NCBI GenBank assembly: GCA_019096155.1
Contig: JAHCVI010000003.1
Coordinates: 2,294,001-2,358,000 of the forward strand
Length of the DNA stretch: 64,000 nt
Direction: 5' to 3'
DNA from: Staphylotrichum longicolle
Taxonomy: Eukaryota; Ascomycota; Sordariomycetes; Sordariales; Chaetomiaceae
Shown here: positions 10,725-22,504 of the stretch, in pieces
Layout of the letters: every line of letters starts with the position of its first letter
Position numbering within the stretch: the stretch's first letter is position 1
Position numbers and translations under genes: made by a program
Notes under the pieces: model-generated
What the model was told of the DNA's origin: nothing
The model's input: the letters and a program-made list of their open reading frames with translations, nothing else
The model's database searches: none

Positions 10725-11389
10725 CATTATAATAGGTCGTATCTAAAAACGTCAATCTAAGAAAACCTAGGAGCGCGCTGTACTTGCTTCCTTTATCGAT
10801 TCCTCGGGTATAGACGCTATACTTTGTTCTTGGTACTTTAAACGTAACCTAGCCTATTATATCTCGTAGGGTTTGTCCTAGTATAGCGAGTACGTCCGTC
10901 GTAGCCGTTCTTATAATAGGTCTAGCGTAGCTTCTGCCTATCGGTATTGCCCTTCCGTATACGTCGATGCCTTTGCTGACTTCTTTAGTGACGAAAGTTA
11001 TATCTGAGTAGAAGCGGGTAGAGTAGGAGGAGGTAGATGCCGAAGAGGCCCTTTTCGTCTTCTAAACCCAACTTTAGATAGCCATAGGCTGCCTAGCTTG
11101 CCTTTGTCGTTAGAAGCGCTTCTTTAAGGAGCGTGGTTCCGAGCTATTCCATCGAGGAATATAGTCGTTAGATAAGATAGAAGAGGAGGATAGGAGGCTG
11201 TAGGCGTCCGAGGCCTTCGTGACTAGCGACGTACGATCGCTCGGCGCGGACATCCCGTTCGATTGGTCCTCTCTTGGCTTAGATCTATCGGACGCCGACC
11301 TAGCCGCTTTGTTAGAACCGGCCCCTATAGTCGATCCGGGTTCCTCCGGTAGAACTTCTCTAGTTTCTTTAGATAGTAGAGGTTTATAG
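10725..11389 (+). pseudogene. Antisense zinc-ribbon/coiled-coil gene of copy A
   Basis: Copy of the antisense gene described at 21721-22381, here on the plus strand because element A is on the minus strand. The start codon and several Gln/Trp codons are RIP-mutated. The coiled-coil part is clear from about 11030 (KRFFKERGSELFHRGI, SLDKIEEEDRRL), followed by an acidic Ser/Pro-rich tail (SSLGLDLSDADLAAL). Intron-like signals recur at 10680 (GTAAGT) to 10735 (TTGACATTATAATAG) and around 10950-10990 (GCTGACTTCTTTAG). Confidence 0.65.
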
Positions 11390-14300
11390 CTAATTACTAT
11401 AAATTGTCTTCTAGCCCGAAATCTAACCATTTCACCAAATATTGCAACTGCCCTTTTATAATCTATAAATCTAGGATTTCTTCGATATCTTATTCTTCTT
11501 CTTTATCCTCGACTTCTACGTTTGTAGTAAGCCGTACGTTCTTCGGTACTAGTTCTAAAAGGGAAATGTGAAAGATATATGTCCTAATACGTATTGTCGC
11601 TAGTAATGATAGTCGGTAGTTGGATATTGAAATTTTCTCCTCGATCTTAAATAGTCTAATCTTTTTGAAATCGAGTTTTCGACTTGGTTGCTTCGTATGA
11701 AGATTTCGTGAGATAAGGTAAACTTTATCTCCCCTCTCTAGGCAAGGACCCTTAAGCTTGTATTTATCGTAGTAATGCTTTATTCTTTGTCTAATAAACT
11801 CTAGTTCTTCTTTAAGTATTGTATAAAGCGTATATATCTAGTCCGCCTTAATAGCTACTTTAGGGACTGCAACCTCGGGTCCCTAGTATAGGTCTACTTT
11901 GTATCTAAAGTTCGCGAAGAACGGTATAACTTTCGTAGATTTGGTTAGTGCTATATTATATGCCAATTGCGTAACTAGCAACAATATAACCTAGTTATCT
12001 TGCTAGAAATTGATAAATGACCGAAGATATTGCTCTATAATCTAGTTAAGTCGTTCCGTCTGTCCGTCTATCTGTAGATGGTAAGCCGTCGAGAGTTTAC
12101 TCTTCGTACCTAGGCGCGTTATTAACGCTTGCTAAAACCTGGATACGAATTTGGTGTCTCTATCTATGATCTATTCCTCCGGCCACCTATGGACTAAGGC
12201 CATATGCCGGTAGATTATATCTACGAGTTATTCTACTAACTATATCTCCTTATATAGGATAAAGTAGCTTTACTTAGTAAGTCGGTCTACCAAGATAAGG
12301 ATACTATCGAACTCCGTTCCTATCGTTGTATCTTTGGAGAGTAGTAGCTTGGTGATGAAGTCTATCGTTATTAAGCTCTATAGCCGCTCTATAACTAGCA
12401 ATGGTTGTAGGAGTCTATAAGGTTTGTAATGTGATGGTTTACTTTGGTAGTAGAGGTTATATTCCTTAAAGGTCTCCTTAACCTTCTTCCTAAGTCCTAG
12501 GAAGTCGTACCTTTGCTGCTTGATCCTTGTAATGGTTTTGGTGACTCCTATGTGTCCCTCGAGTCTAGACTCGTAGACTTCCTTGATAAGCTCTATCTAT
12601 TTGTCTCTACCAATATAAGCTTTATCGTTTATACTAGAGCAAGTGCCTATCCTATCGGACTCCTTTGCTCGGCCCGTCGTAGGATTTGTCTTCTCCTAGC
12701 GACTAGTAATACTAGTATATCTGATCCTCTAATATTGCTTGGTACTTGTTGGTATTAGGTCTCTGTTCCCTGAAGACCGCGTTGTACTCTTTCTAGTAGT
12801 TCCTATACTATATATTGTTGTGCCTCCTTGTGGTTTGCGACCTGCCTCGATCTAGGTTGGTATAGGCGTAGTAGACTGGCTACTATAGTAGGTGATATAT
12901 CGTCCTATCGGGTCGCCTTTGGAATAAGGGTGGCGATATTTCAGCTGTATTACCGAAGTGATCTAGTCTCCTACTTAAGGCGTCCGCTCTTGCGTTTTCG
13001 GACCCTTTCTTATAGATAATAACGAAGTTGAATTCTATAAGGAATTCTACCTATTGTATCTAGCGTTGGTTGAGTTCTTTAGTGCTAGTAAAGTATCGGA
13101 GGTTCTTGTGATCTATATATACCTATACTTGGTGTATTGTACTACTAAGGTAGGGTTTCTATTTACGAAAGGCCTTGATGATTGCCAATAGCTCTTTGTC
13201 GTATATTGGGTAGTTGAGCTATGGTCCTGCGAGCTTCTTCGAAAAGAATGCTATAGGGTGGAGCTTTCCTTGCTTATCCTATTAATTGAGTTGTCCTCCG
13301 ATCGTATAGTCCGATGTATCGGTTTCTACCTTGAATGGTTTCCTAGGGTCTGGCAATAGGAGTATAGGGTCTGCGATAATAAGGTCGCGAATCCTCTAGA
13401 ATACTTGCTCTTGCTCCTCTCCCTATTGGAACTCAACGTCCTTTTTCGTCAAGTGGTGTAGAGGTCTTGCGATATCGCCAAAGTTCCTGATAAATATCTG
13501 ATAGAAGTTGGCGAATCCGATGAACTCTCTTACCTCTATTATGTTTTTAAGTATAGGCTATGTCTTGATAGCCTCAACCTTGGTTGGTTCTATATGTATC
13601 TATCCTGGCGAGATCTCAAAGCTTAGAAAGACTATCTTTGTAATATAGAACTTACTCTTGTTCTTATTGATAGAGAGTTTTTACATATAAAGTATATCTA
13701 GCACTTGCTTTATATACTTCTTATATTCCTCGAGTATCTTAGAGAAGATAAGAATGTTATCTAGGTAATAGACTACGAACTTATCGAGGAACGGTCGGAT
13801 TATATAATCAACGACCTTCTAGAATATTACTAGCGTATTCGTCAGCCCGAAGGGCATGATATAGTATTCGAAGTATCTATAGCGAGTGCGAAAGGCTATC
13901 TTCTATTTATCCCTCTCTTTAATACGAATATAGGTATATACTATTGGAAGGTTAAAACGTATAAAGTATCGTATACCTACTAACTAATCTCGAAGTTGCG
14001 AGATGAGTAGCAAGGGGTAGCGGTCCTTTACTATCTACTTATTCAACTATCGGTAGTCTATATATATCCTGAGTTTTCCGTCCTTCTTAGGTATAAAAAG
14101 GATTGGGTACCCTGCTGGAGATATCGATGGTCTAATGTACCCTATCTTGAGGTTGGCCTTAAGATATCTCTTCAACTCGTTGTCCTGAAGTTCGTTTATA
14201 TAGTATACTTTAAAGAACTTCAACTAAGTGCCTTCTTTGAGTTTAATCTTGTAATCCTAAGGTCTATATTCTAACAACCCTTTTATATATTTGGCTATAA

Positions 14301-14782
14301 ATGCTAGGTATCCCTAGTATTCCACTAGGATCCTTCCTATATCGTCGTTCCCTTTCGCGCCTTGGTAGTATGTGAACTTGCCGCTGGCCGTGACCTCGGC
14401 TACTTCTATCTAAGTGACCTATTCTTAGAGTTAGAATCTAGTATTGTCGACTAAGATAATAGCAACCTCCTAGTTAGCCTACCTCTATATACATCGTCTC
14501 TACTAGTGACTACTGCCTTTTCCTAAGTCTGTAGTGGCCTATCTACTACTACCTATCCCTTATAGTAAGTCCTTAAAGTGTATATGCTTCTCTATACTAC
14601 TTTTTTATAACTTGTTATCTACGCTTCCTATTGTATTGGTCGGATACAAGCCCGTTATACTTTAGGGTTATAGGTGGCTACCTCCCTTCTAACTAATGTC
14701 AGGGTTGTAAACTCTATACTATAGGCGGCCTAAGATTATATCCTTCTTGGTCCCTATATCTATAATGTCGAAAATGACCTTT

Positions 14783-15204
14783 TGTCACGGACTGACCATG
14801 CATGCGGCCGGGAGGGGCCGCAGTCGGGGCGCGGGGCGCCCTAACGTCCAATCATTGAACAACCAATCAGGGAAGGATCACGCTTAGCATGGGCTTAGCA
14901 CCGTGATCCAACACCAAGGCTCACGGGGATCACTTTGTAATCCTGGTGAGCCAATATAGAGGATCACACAAAGGAGACAGTGATCCAAAGAAGTCATCAT
15001 GTATATATACTAGCTAGTTAGTCACTCGTTGAGGGAGCTTGGAGCTTCCTTAGTAAGCAATTCACACTTGGACTTCACTAGTTCATTGAGACTAGATCAG
15101 TATATCTTGTTATAGACCTTTTAGCTCTACCGAATCTCTATACTTGACCAAGACATACCTCCGGGACCCTTTTAGAAGTGGGTTAGGACGAACGATTCGT
15201 TATA
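14783..15204 (+). repeat. 5' LTR of copy B (family 1)
   Basis: Begins TGTCACGGACTGACC, ends near CGATTCGTTATA. U3 unique to family 1 is about 14783-14985. The TATA box is at 15002-15010. The proposed R start AGTAAGCAAT is at 15052-15061. The 3' part is shared with family-2 LTRs. Confidence 0.9.
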
Positions 15205-15205
15205 C

Positions 15206-15215
15206 GTTGCTTACT
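15206..15215 (+). promoter_or_regulatory. Self-priming primer-binding site of copy B
   Basis: Nine bases at 15207-15215 (TTGCTTACT) are the exact reverse complement of AGTAAGCAA at 15052-15060 in the LTR. No TGG-type tRNA site is present next to the LTR. This matches the self-priming scheme known for Tf1/sushi-type chromoviruses, where the 5' end of the RNA pairs with the PBS. Confidence 0.6.
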
Positions 15216-15258
15216 CCCTTTGTTTCTGTCACGGTTCAGAACGGAGGTATCGAACACT

Positions 15259-16170
15259 ATGGGTACCACCGCACCCACTATCGCCCAGCTCAACGAGCGC
15301 ATCGCCGCGCTCGAGGCCGAGAACGCTCGCCTCAACACCGTGGCCAACCGAAGCAGGGTCAAGCTTGACCTGCCACCACGGTATAGAGGAGGAAAGGACG
15401 CCCTCTCAGGGTTCCTAACTCTCTCCAAGGCCTACTTGGGATATTATCCCGAGCTATTTCCTACGGAAGTAGACAAGGTTGGGTTTATCGCCTTATATCT
15501 GGAGGGTCAGGCCCTCCAGTAGTTCCAACCTACTATGGACGACGTGTTGAATAACGCCAACGAGGACGATAGAGAAGACTTTATAAATGAGGTCTTTAGT
15601 AGCTACGCCAAGTTCGAGGCTAAGCTATAGAAGGTATTCGGGGACTTGGACGAGAAGCGGTATATATAGGACCGCCTAATGCAACTCCGCTAGACCAAGT
15701 CAGTATCCGTGTATACCGCGCTGTTTCGACAAGACTCTATAAGGGCCGACCTTAACGAAGAAGGCCTTATATAGCTGTTCTACAATGGCCTTAAGGAAGA
15801 GGTTAAGGACGTGCTGTACGATAAGGATCGGCTAGATATACTCGACGAGTATATCGCCATAGCCATTAGGATCGACGATCGTTAGTATATATATAAGCAG
15901 TAATGTAAAGGTCGGAGTGGGACCCTGTAGACTTACCGGCCTAACGATAAGAAGAAGCGCCTATACCGCAGTATAGCGTATAGCATATACTCTAGTGCTA
16001 TAGACGTTGATGCCAACTAATGCGCCGGCCTAGTCAAGATAAGTAAGGCCGACGTTACTTGCTATAGATATAGTAAGAAGGGATACTTTAGATGGGACTA
16101 TTGTAGCTCGAAGAAGAAAGGCGACTGGAAGCTAGTCCCGGGTCGCGAGACGGCAACTATTGATGTAAAA
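15259..16170 (+). pseudogene. gag: gag of copy B
   Basis: ATG at 15259 (MGTTAPTIAQLNERIAALEA) opens with a short coiled coil, then a capsid-like region (RYRGGKDALSGFLTLSKAYL). It reaches a degraded nucleocapsid knuckle near 16056-16100 reading CYRYSKKGYFRWDY, where an intact CCHC knuckle would have Cys, His and Cys at the Tyr positions; those changes are single C-to-T or G-to-A transitions. The first stop is at about 15520 (TAG at a Trp position); copy C has TGG there (GQALRWFQPT). It packages element RNA in related transposons. Confidence 0.8.
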
Positions 16171-18290
16171 TTCCTAGTCAAGGAAGTAGCTATCATTGAC
16201 TAGTACGACCAGGATAACCTCGAGGACGCCGTCGACTATACGACATAGTGTTACAAGGAAGGAAGTGACACTATAGATGAAGATTATAGCGATGGGGACA
16301 ACCCGTACACTAGCGATGACGGCGTACCTAGCGCGTAGTTTGTCGAGCAATTCATTCGGGACAACGCCGACCCTAGAGCCCAACGCACGTTGGCAACGGG
16401 TATCCTGATATAGGGCATTAACCAGTCCTAGGAAAATCGACGACAAGTGGAGGACCAAATCGATAGTGTCACTACTGCTATTTCGAGGTGTATAACCACT
16501 ACCCTTACGTAGGAGGTATTGGAGGATCAACACAGCAACTGGAGCGATCCTCCGACTAAGGAAGAAGATATGCCAAGCTAAGAAACCATCGAGAAGGTCA
16601 TCGCTCATCTTGGTAAAAACAACGATAGTTTGCCTAATCCCTATAACCCCGAAGTACTTACAGCCCTGCTAGGGTAGGCTAGGGACGAGCTATAGTATCT
16701 CCAATAGCTAGTAGTAGAGTGGGGGCAAGAGCGGAAGGGGATTAGGGAGGAAACCGAGAAGATCGTAGCGGCCTACCGCGCCGTCGCGCGATAACTCGGT
16801 ACGGTCGAGCGGCAGGCCGACAAGCTGAAAGAGGAAATCTTCTAGCTAAGAGAGGTATAAAAAGCCGACTAGGTCTAGTGGATAGGACTAGATAACGTAG
16901 ACTACGAAGACCTACTAGAGGGGGAGATCTACGTTCCTAAGTTCTTATACTACTAGGAACGGGCCCGGCAGGAGGCCTAGAGGTAGTCACCCAAGAGCTG
17001 GGAGGACTATTGGGACTAACGAGGATACTATAGCTTTAGGAGGACCACTGACGATATACGATGCGAGGGTTATAGGTATAGATTCTAGTATACCGTAGAG
17101 AGGGAAACCACGCGTATTAACCTAGGAAGAAGCGACTACGTCCGCGTCCTATAGTTTTAGTATGTTATATACTCCTGCTGGTTCTACTATAAGGAGAAAT
17201 TCGACTATAATCACTGGCCTATTAGAGAGGTAGGGGAGGGCGGATTATAGAAACCCGTTACCTGGACATTCGATTATGGGTATAGTCACGCCGACCTCTT
17301 GTAGACGTTCGATAGGGTGGACGAAGGATACCTCTATATCGTACCTAAGAGGGCGTAGCCTAAGAACTACCGAGATATAGAGGAAGTGGAGGGATATAGC
17401 GACTAGGCATGCCTCTACTACTTCAAGAGGAAGGTCTAGTAGCACTACCAGATTCCCTAGAGGATTATTAGGGCGTTCGACGACTACTAGATTATAATAG
17501 GCCGAGTCAAGATCAAGAAGGACCCCGGCATCAATAAGTGGCTTGAAAAGCTTGAAAACGGATATGATATTCCGTTCTAAGACGAACCTATCTCGGGGGT
17601 AGATCTGCCGACGAAAAAGGGCAAGAAGGCCGTACGAGATAGGAAGAGGGATACTTAGCAAATAGGGGACGACAACTAACCCGAGTCCTAGGGGGACGCC
17701 TCTCGGATTCAACAGGAGTTGGGAAACGACTCCGGGGCCTGCGATAGGCCCGAGCAAAAGTAATACCCTTACAACGACGATAGGCCCGCTAGTGCAGGAA
17801 GAACTAGGCGAAACGGAAGGCCTACGACGACTTCCTAGCGGACCTACAAGCGGTTACTAAACCGGTCAACATAGTGGCACGGAAGTGCACAAGGTGTAAA
17901 GGTACAACCGAGAGGTATAAAAACGCACAAGGTATATAAAAGGTGCAAAAAGTGCAAAAACGCACCAACGGCATAGGAGGCGCCGGACGTAAAAAGTATA
18001 CAAGGTATACTAAGGACGTAAAAACGTAAGAGTATAAAAGTATAGTGACAAGGTGGATGGTACAGACGGCCCACCAGGAAGTGGCCACCGTGTAAAACGA
18101 CCAACCGGACGACCGAATTTGGGTTATAGCGCACTAGAAGCAATACCAGGCACTTACGTTGGTAGATAGAGGATTATAGATCGACCTTATCTCGCCAGAT
18201 TTCGTTAACCAACTCTAGATACTATAGAGGATGAAGAAGCAACTATATATAGTCAAGGGACCATTCCCGATATAGGTTGCGCGACGAGAA
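16171..18290 (+). other. 2 kb spacer region between gag knuckle and protease, copy B
   Basis: One plus frame is recognisable through many TAG stops: an acidic stretch (DYSDGDNPYTSDDG), a likely coiled coil around 16680-16850 (ADKLKEEIF), a Tyr/Arg-rich segment, and a Lys-rich part at 17880-18050 with CTRCK near 17887. The same region is present in copy C at 24650-26750. It is not needed to explain a standard chromovirus. It may be a gag extension or an extra ORF. The long open minus frames here (16174-16608 and 17245-17757) are codon-register shadows. Confidence 0.55.
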
Positions 18291-21200
18291 ACGGAACCAC
18301 TCGACATCACGGTCGAAGGGAAGACTATGAAGGTTATCTTCGATATTGTAGATATAGGGACCAAGAAGGATATGATCTTGGGTCGCTTATAGTATAGGAC
18401 TTACAACCCTGACATTAGTTGGAAGGGAGGTGGCTACCTGCGACCCCGAAGTATAACGGGCTTGTATCTGACTAATACAATGGGAAGCGTAGACGACGAG
18501 TCGTGGCGAAATAGTATACCGAAGCAAATGCGTTTTACAGACTCACCGCAAGAGACGGAAAGTAGCAGGCAGACTACTATGGACTTAGGAAGAGGTGGCA
18601 GTCACTAGTAGAGACGACGTATATAGAGGTAGGCTAACTAGGAGGTTGCTGTCATCTTAGTTAACAACAACGGATTCTAGCTCCAAGAATGGGTCGCTTG
18701 GACGGAAGCGGCCGAAGTTACGACTAGCGGCAAGTTTATATACTATTAAGGTATAAAGGTAGACGATAAAATGGGGAAGATCCCGGCGGAGTATCAGGGA
18801 TACCCGGCGTTTACAGCCAAGTATATAGAAGGGTTGCTAGAGTATGGACCTTAGGATTACGAGATCAAACTCAAGGAAGGCGCCTAGTTGAAGTTCTTCA
18901 AGGTATACTATACGAACGAACTTCAGGACAACGAGTTGAAGAGATATCTTGAGGCTAACCTTAAGATAGGGTATATTAGACCATCGATATCTCCGGCAGG
19001 GTACCCAATCCTTTTTATACCGAAGAAGGATGGAAAACTCAGGATATATGTGGACTACCGATAGTTGAACGAGTAGACGGTAAAGGACTGCTACCCCTTG
19101 CCATTTATCTCGTAGCTTCGAGATCAGCTAGTAAGCGTACGACACTTTATACGTCTTGACCTTCCGATAGTGTACGCCTATATTCGCATCAAGGAGGGGG
19201 ATGAATGGAAGATAGCCTTTCGTACTCGCTACGGACACTTCGAATATTGTGTTATGCCCTTTGGGTTGACGAATACGCTAGTAATATTCTAGAAGGTCGT
19301 TGATTATACGATCCGACCGTTCCTCGATAAGTTCGTAGTCTATTACCTAGATGACATTCTTATCTTCTCTAAGATATTCGAAGAATATAAGAAGTACGTG
19401 AAGCAGGTGCTAGATGTACTTTACGTATAGAAACTCTCTGTCAACAAGGACAAGAGTGAGTTCTATATCACGAAGACGGTCTTCCTAGGCTTCGAAATCT
19501 CACTAGGATAGATACGTATAGAACTAACTAAGGTTAAGGCTATTAAAATATAGCCTATACCTAAGAATATAATAGAGGTGAGAGGGTTTATCGGATTTGC
19601 TAACTTCTATCGGATGTTTATTAGGAACTTTGGCGACCTTGCGAGACCTCTATACTACTTGACGAAGAAGGACGTTGAGTTCCAATAGGGAGAGGAGTAA
19701 GAGCAAGTATTCTAGAAGATTCGCGACCTTATTATCGCGGACCCTATACTCTTGTTGCTAGATCCTAGGAAGCTATTCGAGGTAGAAACTAATACGTTGG
19801 ACTACGCGATCGGAGGGTAACTCAGCCAATGGGACGAGCAAGGGAAGCTTCACCCCGTTGTATTCTTTTCGAAAAAGCTTGTAGGACTATAGCTCAACTA
19901 CCCTATTTACGATAAAGAGCTATTGGCGATTATCGAGGCCTTTAAAGAATGGAAACCCTACTTTAGCGGTACGATATACGAGGTATAAGTATATATAGAC
20001 TATAAGAACCTCCGGTACTTCACTACTACGAAGGAACTTAACCAACGCTAGATACAATGGGCGGAATTCCTTGTAGAATTCAACTTTGTCATTATCTATA
20101 AGAAAGGGTCCGAAAACGTAAGAGCGGACGCCTTGAGTAGGAGACTGGATCACTTCGGCAATATAGCTAAAACATCGCTACCCTTGTTCTAAAGGCAACC
20201 CGATAGGACGATGTATTACCTACTATAGTAGCTAGTCTACTATACCTATACCGACCTAGATCGAGGTAGGTCGCAAACTATAAAGAGGTACGACGATATA
20301 TAGTATAAGAACTACTAGAAAGAGTACAACGTAGTCTTCAGGGAATAGAGACCTAATACCAATAAGTACCAAGCAATATTGGAGGATTAGATGTACTAGT
20401 ATCACTAGTCGCTAGGAGAAGATAAATCCTACGATGGGCCGAGCAAAGGAGTCCGATAGGACGGGTACTTGCTCTAGTATAATGATAAAGCCTATATCGG
20501 TAGAGACAAATAGACGGAGCTTATCAAGGAAGTCCATGAGTCTAGACTTGGGGGATATATAGGAGTTACCAAAACTATTGTAAGGATCAAGTAGCAAGGG
20601 TACGACTTCCCAGGACTTAGGAAGAAGGTTGAGGAGACCTTTAAGGAGTGTGACCTCTGCTACCGAAGCAAACCATTACGTTATAAACCTTATAGACTCC
20701 TACAACCATTGCTAGTTGTAGAGCGGCCATAGAGCTCGGTGACGATAGACTTTATCACCAAGCTACCACTCTCTAAAGATACAACGATAGGAATGGAGTT
20801 CGATAGTATCCTTGTCTTAGTAGACCGACTTACCAAGTAGAGCTACTTTATCCTATACAAGGAGATATAGTCGGCAGAATAACTCGTAGACGTAATCTAC
20901 CGGTATATAGCCTTAGTCCATGGGTGGCCGGAGGAGTAGATTATAGATAGAGATACTAAGTTCGCATCTAGGTTTTGGCAAGTGTTGAGAATGCGCCTGG
21001 GCACGAAGAGTAAGCTCTTAATAGCTTACTACCCGTAGACGGACGGGCAGATGGAATGACTCAATCAGATCGTGGAACAATACCTTTGGTCATTCATCAA
21101 CTTCTAGCAGGATAACTAGGTTATATTATTGCTAGTTGTACAATTGGTATATAACATAGTACTAATCGAATCCACGAAAGTTATACCGTTCTTCGCGAAC

Positions 21201-21790
21201 TTTGGATATAAAGCAGACCTGCGCTAGGGACCCGAGGTTGCGGTTCCTAGGGTAGCTGTCAAGGTAGACTAAATATATGCGCTATATACAATGCTTAAGG
21301 AAGAACTAGAGTTTGTTAGACAAAGGATGAAGCACTACTACGACAAATATAGGCTCGAGGGTCCTTGCCTAGAGAGGGGAGACAAAGTTTACCTCATTTC
21401 ACGGAATCTTCGTACGAAGCGACCAAGTTGGAAACTCGATTTCAAAAAGGTTAGACTATTCAAGATCGAGGAGAAAATTTCGACATCTAACTACCGACTA
21501 TCATTACTAGCAACAATGCGTATTAGGACGTATATTTTTCACATTTCACTTTTAGAACTAGTACCAAAGAATGTACGACTAGCTATAGATATAGAAGTCG
21601 AAGACGAAGAAGAAGAATAGAATGTCGAAGAGATCCTGGATTTATAGATTACAAAGGGATAGTTGCAATATTTAGTGAAATAGTTGGATTTCGGGCTAGA
21701 AGACAATTTATAGTAACTAGCTACGAACCTCCACTGTCTAGAGAAACTGGAGGAGTTCTACTAGAGGAACCTGGATCGACTATAGGGGCC
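18291..21790 (+). pseudogene. pol: pol of copy B: protease, RT, RNase H, integrase, chromodomain
   Basis: Protease end block FDIVDIGTKKDMILGR at about 18340. Reverse transcriptase from about 18900: PAGYPILFIPKKDGKLRIYV, EYCVMPFGLTN and VVYYLDDILIFSK near 19335-19373. RNase H about 19780-20150 (HPVVFFSKKLVGL, YDKELLAIIEAFKEW). Integrase about 20540-21250 with a degraded HHCC finger (ECDLCYRSK), TIDFITKLP, DRDTKFASRFW and TDGQME marking the D, D, E positions. C-terminal open piece 21291-21620. The chromodomain follows at 21620-21775 (NVEEILDL, LQYLVK, LDFGLEDNL), broken by stops. It would copy and integrate the element, with the chromodomain targeting histone-marked chromatin in the family. Inactive through RIP-type stops. 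Confidence 0.85.
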
Positions 21791-22381
21791 GGTTCTGACA
21801 AAGCGGCTAGGTCGGCATCCGATAGATCCAAGCCAAGAGAGGACTAATCGAACGGGACGTCCGCGCCAAGCGATCGCACGTCGTTAGTTACTAAGGCCTC
21901 GGATACCTATAGCCTCCTGTCCTCCTCTTCTATCTTATCTAACGATTGTATTCCTCGACGGAACAGCTCGGAACTACGCTCCTTGAGGAAGCGCTTCTAG
22001 CGACGAAGGCGAGCTAGGCGGCCTACGGCTGTCTAAAGTTGGGTTTGGAGGACGAAGAGGGCCTCCTCGGCATCTGCCTCCTCCTGCTCTACCCGCTTCT
22101 ATTCAGACATGACTTTCGTCACTAAAGAAGTTAGCAAGGGCGTCGACGTATATGGAAGGGCGATACCGATAGGTAGAAGCTATACTAGACCTATCGCAAG
22201 AACGGCTACGACGGACGCACTCGCTATACCGGGACGAACCCTATGAGATACGATAGGCTAGGTTGCGTTTAAAGCACTAAGAATAAGGTATAGCATCTAT
22301 ACCCGAAGAATCGATAAAGGAAGCAAGTGTAGCGCGCTCCTGGGTTTTCTTGGATTGACGTTTTTGGATACGACCTGTCAT
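21721..22381 (-). pseudogene. Antisense zinc-ribbon/coiled-coil gene of copy B
   Basis: Lies between the chromodomain and the 3' LTR, transcribed toward pol. From ATG at 22381: MTGRIQKRQSKKT, then a Cys cluster (CFKRN, an expected Cys RIP-changed in LAYRIS, SECVRRSRSC), then after a frame change, probably an intron ending GCTAACTTCTTTAG near 22125, a coiled coil (EEADAEEALFVLQTQL, GRLARLRR, KRFLKERSSELFRRGI, SLDKIEEEDRRL) and an acidic tail (SSLGLDLSDADLAALSEPAP). Stops are TAG at likely Gln/Trp positions, so this strand itself was coding before RIP. An intron-like unit (GTAAGT to CATGACAG) precedes the ATG at about 22432-22375. The Cys-ribbon plus RLARLR coiled-coil layout resembles uncharacterised fungal proteins I have seen; no function known. 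Confidence 0.65.
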
Positions 22382-22504
22382 GATGTCAATATCGTAGCGA
22401 CGATGCGGAGGGGAAAAACGCTGTACTTACAAGCGTGGGTTGTTGGCGGTATTTAAAACAAGCCTCAAGGCTTTCGGGTCGAAAGCCTAGAAGGAGGGGC
22501 ATCG

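Larger units (their letters stand above)
10181..14782 (-). mobile_element. Ty3/gypsy chromovirus copy A, 5'-truncated, minus strand
   Basis: The 3' LTR (10181-10605) is followed on the plus axis by the 3' non-pol region and then, in reverse, chromodomain, integrase, RNase H, reverse transcriptase and the start of protease. The copy stops at 14782, where copy B begins. All enzyme frames are broken by many TAG/TAA stops typical of RIP. Reverse-transcriptase motifs corresponding to YYLDDILIFS and the PAGYP..PKK block are recognisable on the minus strand around 13750-14130. The gag half is missing here; a minus-strand gag plus LTR reappears at 31434-32261 but may belong to another copy. Confidence 0.8.
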
